From Candidatus Gastranaerophilales bacterium (lineage in GTDB: Bacteria > Cyanobacteriota > Vampirovibrionia > Gastranaerophilales > Gastranaerophilaceae), in NCBI GenBank assembly GCA_944322855.1, contig CALUQG010000001.1, positions 171,678 to 235,677 of the forward strand: a stretch of 64,000 bases of DNA, written 5' to 3'. Positions 53,474 through 61,995 of the stretch are shown here, piece by piece. A program made the translations under genes and the position numbers. The notes under the pieces are model-generated. The model saw only the letters and a program-made list of their open reading frames with translations, had not been told where the DNA came from and did no database searches. The first letter of the stretch is position 1. Each line of letters starts with the position of its first letter.

Positions 53474-53866
53474 TCACCTTTGAATAATAGATAATGCAAG
53501 TAACAGACTGATTATCAATGTCAATATTTGAATATTAGTATAAAAATGAACTTTTTCATATGAGGCAAAATATCCGATAACAAAAGGCAAAAACAGAAAG
53601 ACCGGAAATATTACCGAATAAACTGAATTTCCGAAGAAAAAACTACTAATGGAAAACCATAATATTGATACAAAATAGATTACAAACAATGTACAAATTG
53701 CAACAGAAAAACGGGCAAAGAATTTAATAGCATTTTCATTTTTGTACAAAACAATTTTTCCAATAAGAAAACCAACTATCAGCAGAATATTTGAAACAAT
53801 TAATACAGCTAAAGATACAGGCAGACTATTTATGATTTTTAATATATAATTCACCTCAAAATTCAT
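53474..53866 (-). CDS. Small membrane protein with four predicted helices
   Basis: 130 residues, very hydrophobic. Segments are near 14-35 (LPVSLAVLIVSNILLIVGFLI), 48-68 (FFARFSVAICTLFVIYFVSI), 83-102 (VYSVIFPVFLFLPFVIGYFA) and 110-128. Charged residues are confined to short loops. No recognised family. It starts one base inside the end of the hydrolase gene and ends 4 nt before bioF, so it belongs to the same operon. Transport of a biotin-related compound is conceivable but unsupported. Confidence 0.7.
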   Translation of the reverse strand: MNFEVNYILKIINSLPVSLAVLIVSNILLIVGFLIGKIVLYKNENAIKFFARFSVAICTLFVIYFVSILWFSISSFFFGNSVYSVIFPVFLFLPFVIGYFASYEKVHFYTNIQILTLIISLLLALSIIQR

Positions 53867-54729
53867 TATACACCTGAACTTTCTTTAACCGCATTATTCC
53901 GGTCAAAAGTATCTGTTTTTTCAGGCACATAAGCTGAAAGGTTGTTCAAAAAGTCTATAGATTTTTTGAACACAAAATCTCTTTGATTATCCATCACCAC
54001 AAGATGATAACTGTTTTCTAATTCTATATATTCTTTAATTTTAGAACCGGCATTTTTATATACAAATTTTGCACTTTTTGTACTGGTCAGGTCATCTTCT
54101 TTTGCGTGTATCAGCAAAATCGGAGCTTTTACTTTAAACATATTTTTTTGTGTAATTTTAGAAAATTTCAAAAGTTCATAAATACATGACATCGGATAAT
54201 TATCAAGAGCCTCGGTATTCCTTTTTTGAAGTGCGGCAATTTTCTTTCTCAAAACAGCATTTTTTAAACCGTAAGGTTCTCTTTCCGGAAAAGAATAATA
54301 ATATCTTAAAATCGTACATACACCGATGGGCATAAAAAAGTTGTACCACGGTATTGTCCATCCGTCTAAAAAGAGTGTTGTAGAAAGTGAAACAATGCCT
54401 CTGACATCTTCGTATTCCTCTGCAATTGCAAGTGCAAGAACTCCGCCCAGACACAATCCGCCAAGATAAACTTCTTTATACTCTTTTATCAATTCTTTGT
54501 AGTGATTGACAGAATCCGTATACCAGTCCTGCCAGCGTACTGTTTTTATGTTAACAGGACTGGTTCCGTGTCCCGGAAGGCAATAGCAAAAAACATCAAA
54601 ATCAGCGTCATAAAGAGCTCTGCCCATTTTTTTCATTTCATAAGGGCTGCCCGTCATTCCGTGAAATAACAGCACAGCTCTTGCACATTTTTTTTCATGT
54701 TTGAATTCAAAATCTAAACTCTTTGCCAA
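53866..54729 (-). CDS. Alpha/beta hydrolase with cysteine nucleophile position
   Basis: 287 residues. Family blocks are VLLFHGMTGSPYEMKKMGRAL, YCLPGHGTSP and, at the nucleophile elbow, YLGGLCLGGVLAL. The nucleophile position is a cysteine (C93) rather than serine. The acid (LIHAKEDDLTS) and the histidine (YHLVVMD, near residue 245) are in place, so it is probably active, as in dienelactone hydrolase-type enzymes. It looks like a carboxylesterase/monoacylglycerol-lipase relative. The only plausible start is a TTG at 54729 with AGG upstream. Operon with the membrane protein and bioF. Confidence 0.8.
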   Translation of the reverse strand: MAKSLDFEFKHEKKCARAVLLFHGMTGSPYEMKKMGRALYDADFDVFCYCLPGHGTSPVNIKTVRWQDWYTDSVNHYKELIKEYKEVYLGGLCLGGVLALAIAEEYEDVRGIVSLSTTLFLDGWTIPWYNFFMPIGVCTILRYYYSFPEREPYGLKNAVLRKKIAALQKRNTEALDNYPMSCIYELLKFSKITQKNMFKVKAPILLIHAKEDDLTSTKSAKFVYKNAGSKIKEYIELENSYHLVVMDNQRDFVFKKSIDFLNNLSAYVPEKTDTFDRNNAVKESSGV

Positions 54730-54757
54730 GGGTCTTTACCTAATCCATACCTGAATT

Positions 54758-56155
54758 CTATGCTTTTTCCATATATCTTTCAAACAACTGATCCATAAGT
54801 TCCAGCGCCATATTTATTTCTTCATCGGAAATAAATAACTGCGGAACAATTGTTATTATGTTTTTGTAATAACCGCCGTTGTTCAAAATCAAACCGCATT
54901 TTTTACCGTTATAAGTCAAATCGCCTTTTAAGCCGGCTTCAATGATTTCATCACAGAGCTCTCTTGCCGGTGTGTATCTGTCGTTTTCCGTAACTTCCAC
55001 ACTCAGAGCAAAACCGAGTCCATTCACGGTACCGATATTTTTATATTTCTTCTCCAGCACCTTTAAACCGTCCAGGAATATTTTGCCTTTTCTTGCAATT
55101 TCTTTTTCTAGCTCTTCACGTTTTTCTTCAAAAATACACATTACCTCATATCCTGCACGTGTTCCTATCGGATTGGCAGCATATGTGGAATGAGTTCTTC
55201 CGGCAGGGAAGACTTTCGGGTTAATGAGTTCTTCTTTAGCCCACATTCCGGCAAGCGGATTCATTCCGTTTGTTATTGATTTTGCAAAAGTCATTGCATC
55301 AGGTTTTGCGCCAAAATGCTCCATTGCCCACAATTTGCCTGTTCTGAAACATCCCATCTGGACTTCATCAACCATAAAAAGAATATTATATTCATCAAGA
55401 ACTTTTTTAAGCTCTTTAAAATAACCCTTTGGCGGAACTATATATCCTCCGGTTCCAAGCAGAGGTTCTGCTATAAAGCCTCCAAATTCGCAATCTTTTG
55501 TCTTCGGGTCATAAACACCGTTGTATTCACTTTCAAAAAGTTTTGCAAACTGTTTTACACAGTACATATTGCAGGAGTCAAATTTTTTGTCATACGGGCA
55601 TCTGAAACAATAAGGAAACGGTACGAAATGCGCTGTATCTGAAATATGACCGAAATGTTCCCTGTATCTATAGCTTGAAGTAACAGCAGTTGTGCCTATT
55701 GTTCTGCCATGATAACCACCCATAAATGCAAACATTCTCGGCTTTTTAGTATAATTGCGGACTAGTTTCAGCATGTCTTCATTTACCTGTGCACCGCCGA
55801 CATTAAACTGAACACGCCCTTTGATACCGTATCTGTCAATATTTGCCTGCGCAATTTTTTTCGCCAGCAAAGCTTTGTAATCATATAAAAATCTTGAAGA
55901 TATCTGCGGCATTGTCTTATATTGATCCAAAACTGCATCAAGCACCCTTTTGTTTTTATAACCCAGATTGCAGCTCGAATACCACATTTGAAGATCCAGG
56001 TAAGGAGTATCCTTGCTATCATACATATATGAACCTTCACAATCTCTGAATATTGTTTGTTCGTCATGGTAATGCACCGTATCTCCCCATGAACAATATT
56101 CTTTGTCTATAGATTTAATCTCCTCATCCGACAATTGCTGTCTGGTATCAAGCAT
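54758..56155 (-). CDS. Class III aminotransferase (PLP)
   Basis: 465 residues. PLP-dependent omega-amino transferase family. Visible are YLDLQMWYSSCNLGYKN, FAFMGGYHGRTIGTTAVTSS, AEPLLGTGGYIVPPKGYF, VDEVQMGCFRTG and the PLP-lysine block TFAKSITNGMNPLAG. An extra Cys-rich insert (FRCPYDKKFDSCNMYC) is seen in some anaerobe GabT-like enzymes. The amino donor and acceptor are not clear. BioA-like motifs were not seen. It starts after AAAGGAG and precedes the hydrolase gene, with 28 nt between. Confidence 0.88.
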   Translation of the reverse strand: MLDTRQQLSDEEIKSIDKEYCSWGDTVHYHDEQTIFRDCEGSYMYDSKDTPYLDLQMWYSSCNLGYKNKRVLDAVLDQYKTMPQISSRFLYDYKALLAKKIAQANIDRYGIKGRVQFNVGGAQVNEDMLKLVRNYTKKPRMFAFMGGYHGRTIGTTAVTSSYRYREHFGHISDTAHFVPFPYCFRCPYDKKFDSCNMYCVKQFAKLFESEYNGVYDPKTKDCEFGGFIAEPLLGTGGYIVPPKGYFKELKKVLDEYNILFMVDEVQMGCFRTGKLWAMEHFGAKPDAMTFAKSITNGMNPLAGMWAKEELINPKVFPAGRTHSTYAANPIGTRAGYEVMCIFEEKREELEKEIARKGKIFLDGLKVLEKKYKNIGTVNGLGFALSVEVTENDRYTPARELCDEIIEAGLKGDLTYNGKKCGLILNNGGYYKNIITIVPQLFISDEEINMALELMDQLFERYMEKA

Positions 56156-56181
56156 TTTTCGCTCCTTTACTCCTATTGTGA

Positions 56182-56826
56182 TTATTGGTTCTTAATGTAA
56201 TCTTTTATATCTTTAAAAGAAGAAAAACCAATTAAATTTGTATTTCGGGTATTTTTACAATACTCCAACAAAGTTCCTTTAGCAAATAATACATCTACTT
56301 TGTCCGATACACAAAAGTCTGATATTCCGTCTCCTGCATAGATTACACGTTTTGTAACAATTCTGTTTTGTTCGACTATTTTGCATTTGCATGTACCCGA
56401 TTTACGTCTGCAGTTTTCATTTGAAAACGGAAAATTTATTATAAACTTTCCGTCTTTGAGTTCAAGTTTATTTGAATAAATATTTACATCCGTTATCCCG
56501 TAGCGAGAAAGAATTTTGTTTATAAATAAATCAAAACCGTCAGATACAACAAAAAAATCTATATTTTCTGATTTTAAATAATCATAAAAATCAATAAATG
56601 TTTCATCAATTTCAATAGAGCTTACAAAACCTTCCAGTTCATCCTGCTCCATATAGGGTAACAATTTCATCTGTTCTTTGAGGCACTCTTTTGAACCTAT
56701 TTCACCCCTAATCCATTTTTCTTCAGCTTCTTTCCAGGTTTCTCCGGCATAAATATTCAAAAACTTATTTAACGTGTCTTCTTTTGTAATTGTCCCGTCA
56801 AAATCACTAAAAAACTGTATATTTTT
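56182..56826 (-). CDS. HAD-family phosphatase (MtnX/phosphoserine-phosphatase-like)
   Basis: 214 residues from the ATG at 56826 with AGAGGCAGAG upstream; a 14-residue extension lacks a site. HAD motif I is FFSDFDGTITKEDT, motif II FFVVSDGFD, and motif III/IV YAGDGISDFC. The cap helices (YAGETWKEAEEKWIRGEIGS) place it in the MtnX-like subfamily. Its substrate is a small phosphate ester. No methionine-salvage genes are adjacent. It lies just upstream of the aminotransferase and may share a transcript. Confidence 0.85.
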   Translation of the reverse strand, partial: KNIQFFSDFDGTITKEDTLNKFLNIYAGETWKEAEEKWIRGEIGSKECLKEQMKLLPYMEQDELEGFVSSIEIDETFIDFYDYLKSENIDFFVVSDGFDLFINKILSRYGITDVNIYSNKLELKDGKFIINFPFSNENCRRKSGTCKCKIVEQNRIVTKRVIYAGDGISDFCVSDKVDVLFAKGTLLEYCKNTRNTNLIGFSSFKDIKDYIKNQ

Positions 56827-56963
56827 CATCTCTGCCTCTCGATAGTTTCTATATGATACTACAAACAAATGAATAATATTTTTCGTATCAAAATATTTAA
56901 TAATTATCAGCTGATTTTTTATTTTCTGTTGTATAATTAAATTCTAAAATAGAAAGGGGTTAT

Positions 56964-57668
56964 ATGAAAAAGTTTTTATCAACAATTTTTTGTGTTTGCC
57001 TGCTATGTGCTACAGGAGTTTCAGTCTTTGCAAAGACCATAAAGGATGAACAATATTACTACAATCTGGGACAAGATTATGAACGCAAGAATAATCGACT
57101 CGGTGCAACCGAACCGTATTCAAAAGCACTCGAAATTAATCCAGAATTTGACAAAGCAAGAATTGCCAGAGCTCAAATTAACTATTTCTACGGAAAATAC
57201 GACAAAGCTCTGGAAGATTTTAACTATTTTTACAACAAAACACCTCAATTTGGCCCGGGCGCATTCTTTGAAAATAGAATAGATTGCAAGAAAAAATTGA
57301 ATATGAACTCTGAAGCTATGGATGATATGTATGAAGTTATTCTTGTATACGGCGGACAGGCTAAAGTCCTGAAAGATATGTTTGACTTTGCTCAACAGCA
57401 TCCCGAACTTAAATCCAAACTCGAACCATCCGCACATCCTGATTTGATTGCAAAATACAAAGATAAAGCAAAATCTCTCAGAGACTATGCTCAAATGTAC
57501 AAAGATAAAGACGGCAATATTACAAATGAAGAATACTATAATTTCTTTATAAACATTGCCAAAACCATGGATCCTGACATTATTCTTGATGTAGAATATC
57601 CGGCTGCAGCACCAAGAACAGCTCCGGATAATGGACAGGTCATTGATACCCAGCTTGAAATAAAATAA
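56964..57668 (+). CDS. Secreted or periplasmic TPR protein
   Basis: 234 residues. The signal peptide FLSTIFCVCLLCATGVSVFA ends near residue 24. Two to three TPR-like units follow: YYYNLGQDYERKNNRLGATEP, KARIARAQINYFYGKYDKALEDF and EAMDDMYEVILVYGG. The C-terminus is Pro-rich and polar. It probably holds an envelope complex. Starts after AGAAAGGGG and is closed by the terminator at 57690-57722. Confidence 0.82.
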   Translation: MKKFLSTIFCVCLLCATGVSVFAKTIKDEQYYYNLGQDYERKNNRLGATEPYSKALEINPEFDKARIARAQINYFYGKYDKALEDFNYFYNKTPQFGPGAFFENRIDCKKKLNMNSEAMDDMYEVILVYGGQAKVLKDMFDFAQQHPELKSKLEPSAHPDLIAKYKDKAKSLRDYAQMYKDKDGNITNEEYYNFFINIAKTMDPDIILDVEYPAAAPRTAPDNGQVIDTQLEIK

Positions 57669-57689
57669 CATAATACACAAAATTTTCAA

Positions 57690-57722
57690 TCTGCCTTTAG
57701 TATTTTTAAAGGCGGATTTTTT
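57690..57722 (+). terminator. Intrinsic terminator
   Basis: CTGCCTTTA (about 57691-57699) pairs with TAAAGGCGG (57706-57714, one G-U) and is followed by ATTTTTTATTTTTT. It ends the TPR gene transcript. Confidence 0.8.
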
Positions 57723-57774
57723 ATTTTTTATTTTTTTATTTTTCTTATCTTTTTAACTTGAATTCTTTATTTTG

Positions 57775-57783
57775 TGCTATAGT
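57775..57783 (+). promoter_or_regulatory. Extended -10 promoter of tRNA-Glu
   Basis: TGCTATAGT is an extended -10 element (TGnTATAnT) about 45 nt before the tRNA. A TTGAAT lies upstream with a short spacer, so the extended -10 probably dominates. Confidence 0.45.
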
Positions 57784-57831
57784 ATCCTTATAGTTTTTGC
57801 AGTTTTCAAAATTCTTAATTTATATTCGCTT

Positions 57832-57903
57832 AGCGGTATCGTCTAGGGGTCAGGATAGCAGATTCTCATTCTGTTGACACGGGTTCAAATCCCGTTACCG
57901 CCG
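57832..57903 (+). tRNA. tRNA-Glu (anticodon CTC)
   Basis: The cloverleaf can be read directly: acceptor AGCGGTA/TACCGCC (first pair A-C mismatched), D arm GTCTAGGGGTCAGGAT, anticodon stem GCAGA/TCTGT with loop TTCTCAT giving anticodon CTC, T arm ACGGG-TTCAAAT-CCCGT, discriminator G. CCA is not encoded. The gene is followed at once by tandem copies of its own 3' end. Confidence 0.88.
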
Positions 57904-58144
57904 TGCTTTTTAACTTCTCTACTATTGAACCCGTGTTTGACACGGGATAATTCCCGTTACCGCCGTGCTTTTTAACTTCTCTACTATTGAACCCGTGTTT
58001 GACACGGGATAATCTGAAATCGCAAACCAAGGTTTGCTCAGTCCCGTTACCGCCGTGCTTTTTAACTTCTCTACTATTGAACCCGTGTTTGACACGGGAT
58101 AATCTGAAATCGCAAACCAAGGTTCGCTCTGTCCCGTTACCGAT
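57891..58144. repeat. Tandem array of tRNA-Glu 3'-end copies
   Basis: The tRNA end CCCGTTACCGCC recurs after 62, 90 and 90 nt (starts near 57891, 57953, 58043 and 58133; the last is truncated to CCCGTTACCG). Between copies lies TGCTTTTTAACTTCTCTACT, then a CCCGTG-TTTG-ACACGGG hairpin; the last two units also contain a GCAAACC-AA-GGTTTGC hairpin. Each unit regenerates the tRNA 3' half but has no anticodon arm. Confidence 0.9.
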
Positions 58145-58239
58145 GAGTTTTTCTATCATATTTGTAACAAATATAGCAATTATTAATATTTATTAATTTT
58201 AAATGCATGTGTTTACTTATTATAAAGAAGGAAATAATT

Positions 58240-58404
58240 ATGCCGTCAATTAATTCTGAAAATGTTAAAAATATAGTTCAATTTGCTGAAAATGGTCAAA
58301 ATCCGCAAGTTTTAAACAGAGAAGAAGGCAGTACATACCTCTCAAAAATTGGCAAAGTCGGATATAGAGATGATAACGAATACTATTACAATAGTGTTTT
58401 GTAA
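58240..58404 (+). CDS. Small hypothetical protein, 54 residues
   Basis: An ATG at 58240 with AAGAAGGAAA upstream opens a frame of MPSINSENVKNIVQFAENGQ ending YRDDNEYYYNSVL. Polar, Asn- and Tyr-rich, no motif. The good ribosome-binding site and codon use support it. It lies between the tRNA-Glu array and the sigma factor. Confidence 0.5.
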   Translation: MPSINSENVKNIVQFAENGQNPQVLNREEGSTYLSKIGKVGYRDDNEYYYNSVL

Positions 58405-58493
58405 TAAAGTAAAAAAGATGAACAAACTGTTCCTCTTTTACAGCTGATATAATTCAAAATAATCACTAAACTAAAATTTTTGAAAAAATTTTC

Positions 58494-58667
58494 TTATTTT
58501 CCGACTTTCCACCTAAAGCCGAATGTAAGTGATACACCTCTTCTGCTGCAAAAAAAAACATAATTTTGGATATTACCTGCAACTTTGCTTCCTATAAAAT
58601 TATCGTCAAATTTCAAAGTAATATAGTTGTCGTCGGGTTCATCAATTTTCAAATAATTTTTAACCAA
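58494..58667 (-). pseudogene. Remnant of a gene end, possibly an outer-membrane beta-barrel protein
   Basis: An open frame of about 57 codons without a proper start (only a TTG at 58667, directly after a terminator) reads KIDEPDDNYITLKFDDNF, then ends GVSLTFGFRWKVGK. Alternating hydrophobic residues and an aromatic-rich end resemble the last strands of an outer-membrane protein. A run of nine T inside may be a frameshift. The rest of the gene is gone. Confidence 0.35.
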
Positions 58668-58678
58668 AGTTATAAAAT

Positions 58679-58711
58679 AAAAAAAAGCAAAATCTTAAAA
58701 AAGATTTTGCT
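58679..58711 (-). terminator. Intrinsic terminator of the sigma factor transcript
   Basis: On the minus strand AGCAAAATC (58711-58703) pairs with GATTTTGCT (58694-58686), followed by an eight-T tract. A second, GC-rich hairpin GCCTGCGG/CCGCAGGC (58761-58800) lies closer to the gene. Confidence 0.8.
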
Positions 58712-58835
58712 GTAAATAGCGTCACTAAGGAGTTTAAGATGTCCAAAGAAGAAATTGTATGCCTGCGGCTGTGTCATTTCCCCCTTTTAATGCCGCAGGC
58801 TGTACAATATTCTGCTGAGGTCTTTTGTAAGATGA

Positions 58836-59819
58836 TTAGTTCAAATATTCTTTTAAATGAACTATGTCATCTCTTTCTTTAAGCTTTTTTATTGCAATAT
58901 TTTCTATCTGTCTTATTCTTTCTTTTGAAAAACCGAGTGTTTTTCCTATTTCTTCCAGTGTTTTTTTATTTTCACCGTTCAAACCGAACCTGTTTATCAG
59001 GATAGTCTTTTCTCTCTGGTTTAAAAAATTGAGTGTTGTCATAACATCCTTGTACAAAAAAGCCGATTGTGTCTGCAAATCAGGCGAACGGTAGCTTTCA
59101 TCCGCTACATAGTCTTCCAGAACAAGATCTTCCGCCACGGGTGTATCAAGACTCACAGGATCTTTAAAAATTGCATTTTTTATATTTTCAAGCTTTCTGC
59201 CGGAAAGCCCTATCTTTTTGCTTATCTCTTCTTCTGTCGGCTCTCTGCCCAAATCAGAAGACAGCTGGGCAGTTATTTTTTTATACAACCTGATTTTGTC
59301 CGTCATATGCACAGGTATTCTTATAGTGCGTGAGTGATTTGAAATTGCGCGAACTATTGATTGTTTTATCCACCACGTAGCATATGTGCTGAACTTGAAA
59401 CCTTTTGTATAATCAAATTTTTCGGCAGCCTTCATCAAGCCCAAAGAACCCTCCTGAACTAAATCCATAAACAGAACCCCCTGTCCTATATATTTTTTGG
59501 CAATACTCACAACAAGTCTCAAATTAGCCTGTACAAGTTTTTTCTTGGCAAGTTTTGCCTCTTGTCCTCTTCCCTCCTTGATTGCTTTACCAAGTTCTTT
59601 TTCTTCTGATGTTTTTAAAAGTTTTATTCGTCCGATGTCTTTCAAATAGTTTTGAAGAATATCATTCTTTTTGACTATCGTATTGAATGTTTCTATATAT
59701 TCTGTGCTCACCTCTTCATTTTGTTCTGTTTCTTCGGATGCTTGAGCTGCATTTTTTGAATAATCATTTTCATTTAGCAAAATATCATCGAACACAATTT
59801 CATGTGCCAAGTTATCCAT
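58836..59819 (-). CDS. RNA polymerase sigma factor, sigma-70 family (RpoD/group 2 type)
   Basis: 327 residues from the ATG at 59819 with GAGGAAGAG upstream; the upstream TTG at 59831 is less likely. Regions in order: 1.2 ([20 protein letters not shown]), 2 ([50 protein letters not shown]), 3 ([20 protein letters not shown]) and 4 ([34 protein letters not shown]). The short acidic N-terminus and size suit a cyanobacterial-type group 1/2 sigma factor. Whether it is the primary sigma cannot be settled here. Confidence 0.93.
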   Translation of the reverse strand: MDNLAHEIVFDDILLNENDYSKNAAQASEETEQNEEVSTEYIETFNTIVKKNDILQNYLKDIGRIKLLKTSEEKELGKAIKEGRGQEAKLAKKKLVQANLRLVVSIAKKYIGQGVLFMDLVQEGSLGLMKAAEKFDYTKGFKFSTYATWWIKQSIVRAISNHSRTIRIPVHMTDKIRLYKKITAQLSSDLGREPTEEEISKKIGLSGRKLENIKNAIFKDPVSLDTPVAEDLVLEDYVADESYRSPDLQTQSAFLYKDVMTTLNFLNQREKTILINRFGLNGENKKTLEEIGKTLGFSKERIRQIENIAIKKLKERDDIVHLKEYLN

Positions 59820-59964
59820 TCTCTTCCTCAACCTGTCAGTTTATATATTTCTCTCTATTTTGTTTTTTTAGACGCATGTGTAAAAAAAAAAGTTTCCACT
59901 ATTGTTACAATTTGTTTATTTTTTGCGAAAAGTATATTATCATTAGATTAGACAAGAGGTAGGA

Positions 59965-60654
59965 ATGTATAGCAAACAACAAATCATTGATACTTTAAAC
60001 AGTGAAGATTTTTTTATAGATAATTTTATCCTTGAAGCCTTCATCAAAAATTGGAAAATCGAACCTATTTATGAAGACGCACAGGGCGTTGAGTTTTTTG
60101 ATGATATGGCAATTGAAAAAATCAGAAACGGCATAAAACAAAAACAGCCGAAATGTGAAATCAATATTATTGATAAAGACGAAATTAAACCGGTGGAAAT
60201 GTCTGTAGAGGTTGAGGAAAATATCGAACCGCAGCAAAGTACACATCAGGCTGATATTGTTGAAGAAGACAATGAAAATCCGAAGGTTTCAGAACACTTT
60301 GAAAATGAAACAGTGCAAGAGCTTCCTGTTGCAATAATCAATGAGGTCAACAAAGAAGTTGAAAATGAGCTGAAAAATATTACACTGGATATCTCAAACC
60401 AGACTCTGGCTGTGCTGGCTGAATCTATTGCAAGAAAAATAACCTCTGATGTAGCTGATTTTATTAAACAGACAGATTTTATCGAAGATGCAATACAACT
60501 CGGTGAATATAAAAAAGATAACCAGCTTCTTGTTGAAAAGATAGAAGAAGTTATGTCTGATAACAAAATTCTTGTTCAAAGAATACAGGAGCTGGAAAAA
60601 GAAAACAGGTCTTTTGCAAAAGTTTTTGGAAATATTTATATAAAAAATCCTTAG
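59965..60654 (+). CDS. Hypothetical protein with N-terminal helical domain and C-terminal coiled coil
   Basis: 229 residues. The first 60 (YSKQQIIDTLNSEDFFIDNF...GVEFFDDMAIEKI) look like a small helical, possibly MerR-like DNA-binding domain. An acidic linker (70-130) follows, then helices (ISNQTLAVLAESIARKITSD) and a final coiled coil (LVEKIEEVMSDNKILVQRIQ). No membrane segment. It is 12 nt upstream of the cca gene and likely co-transcribed. Function unknown. Confidence 0.7.
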   Translation: MYSKQQIIDTLNSEDFFIDNFILEAFIKNWKIEPIYEDAQGVEFFDDMAIEKIRNGIKQKQPKCEINIIDKDEIKPVEMSVEVEENIEPQQSTHQADIVEEDNENPKVSEHFENETVQELPVAIINEVNKEVENELKNITLDISNQTLAVLAESIARKITSDVADFIKQTDFIEDAIQLGEYKKDNQLLVEKIEEVMSDNKILVQRIQELEKENRSFAKVFGNIYIKNP

Positions 60655-60666
60655 AAAACTATAAAA

Positions 60667-61878
60667 ATGGTAATAAATCTCACTGACAAAATTCAAACCG
60701 GATTAAAAAGAGAAGTTCGTATAGCTCTGGAAGCTTGTTCCAAAGCAGCGGATTTATTTGGTTTCAAAATATATCTGGTTGGAGGAATAGTCAGAGATTT
60801 GTTTTTGGAAAAAGAAATCTTTGATGTTGACGTAATAATTGAGGGCAATGCAATAGATTTTTGCCACAAAATGGCAGACAAAAAATTATGCAAAATTATA
60901 CAGGTTCAGGAAGAATTAAAAACCGCAAAAGTCTTGTTTGGAGAAAAAATAGAAATCGATTTTGCTTCAACAAGACAGGAATTTTACCCCAGACGTGGTC
61001 ATTTGCCTGTGGTTGCAAGAATAGGCTGCACTTTAGAAGAAGATGTGTATAGAAGAGATTTTACGATTAATTCACTGGCTGTCGCATTAAACAAAGAAAA
61101 TTACGGAAACGTAATTGATTATACAGGCGGTCTTGCTGATTTAAAAAATAAAGTTTTAAAAATATTACATGACAACAGTTTTAACGAAGATCCGTCAAGG
61201 ATTATAAGAGGATTAAAATTCGCATGCAGATTTAATTTGCATCGTGATGAGCACACAAAAGAACTTCAGGAAAAATATCAAAACACACAGCTTCACAAAG
61301 ATATTTCCTGGTCACGTATGAAATCAGAGATAAAACAAACTTTTTCGCTAAATAGTGCCAGAGTTTTCGATATGTTTCTGGCTAACGGGGTAGAAAAACT
61401 TTTCTACGCAGAAAAACCTGATGTAAAAGGATTGGAGATAAAAACACTTGTGGATAAACACCAGCCTGATTATCCATGGCTTGTATATTTGGGATGTGTT
61501 TTGAAAGATCCAGAAATTATAGAAGCATTTTGTTTTACAAGACAGGAACAGAAAATTTTTGATGACAGAGATGCTTTGCTCAATGGGAATTTGAGCATGT
61601 TGAATTCCAACTATGATATTTATAAATTTTTCCAAAAAAAATCTTTTGAAGCCATTTTGATATACTACCTGTTATCAAAAAGAAAAGAACCGTTAATTTA
61701 TATAGAAAAACTGTCTCAAATTCGTGTTGAGCTTACTGGCAATGATTTGAAAGAAATGGGTATTCCGGAAGGCAGAGAGATAGGAATGATGCTGGATGAA
61801 ATATTAAAGAAAAAGTTGTCGGGAAGTATTGTAAATAGGGATGATGAGATTAATTTTGTTAAGAACCAAACAAAATAG
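60667..61878 (+). CDS. CCA tRNA nucleotidyltransferase family protein
   Basis: 403 residues. The class II nucleotidyltransferase head is complete: YLVGGIVRDLFL, DVDVIIEG with the metal-binding carboxylates, RRDFTINSLAVAL and EDPSRIIRGLKFACRF. These enzymes add CCA to tRNA 3' ends; close relatives add poly(A), and some species split CC and A addition. It immediately precedes tRNA-Gly, which has CCA encoded, while tRNA-Glu does not and needs this enzyme. Confidence 0.92.
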   Translation: MVINLTDKIQTGLKREVRIALEACSKAADLFGFKIYLVGGIVRDLFLEKEIFDVDVIIEGNAIDFCHKMADKKLCKIIQVQEELKTAKVLFGEKIEIDFASTRQEFYPRRGHLPVVARIGCTLEEDVYRRDFTINSLAVALNKENYGNVIDYTGGLADLKNKVLKILHDNSFNEDPSRIIRGLKFACRFNLHRDEHTKELQEKYQNTQLHKDISWSRMKSEIKQTFSLNSARVFDMFLANGVEKLFYAEKPDVKGLEIKTLVDKHQPDYPWLVYLGCVLKDPEIIEAFCFTRQEQKIFDDRDALLNGNLSMLNSNYDIYKFFQKKSFEAILIYYLLSKRKEPLIYIEKLSQIRVELTGNDLKEMGIPEGREIGMMLDEILKKKLSGSIVNRDDEINFVKNQTK

Positions 61879-61906
61879 TTGAAAAATAAAATTTGGCATG
61901 TATAAT
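61879..61906 (+). promoter_or_regulatory. Promoter of tRNA-Gly
   Basis: TTGAAA (61879-61884), a 16-nt spacer and a perfect TATAAT (61901-61906). It starts right after the cca stop codon and places the start site about 8 nt before the tRNA. Confidence 0.75.
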
Positions 61907-61920
61907 AAAAATTACCGAAT

Positions 61921-61995
61921 GCGAGAGTAGTTCAGTGGTAGAACACTTCCTTGCCAAGGAAGGGGTCGCGAGTTCGAGCCTCGTCTCTCGCTCCA
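61921..61995 (+). tRNA. tRNA-Gly (anticodon GCC)
   Basis: Acceptor GCGAGAG/CTCTCGC, D arm with AGTTCAGTGGTAGAAC, anticodon stem CTTCC/GGAAG with loop TTGCCAA (anticodon GCC), T arm GCGAG-TTCGAGC-CTCGT, discriminator T, encoded CCA at 61993-61995. A terminator (AGCACCC/GGGTGCT plus seven T, 62005-62030) follows. Confidence 0.97.

Noticed and set aside
54758..56155. BioA (diaminopelargonate aminotransferase) to complete the biotin set
   Set aside because: Same fold class, but motifs fit GabT/ArgD-like enzymes better and it is not directly next to bioF.
57866..58159. A 97-codon minus-strand frame with internal amino-acid repeats
   Set aside because: It lies inside tRNA-Glu and its 3'-end array; the protein repeats only reflect the DNA repeats.
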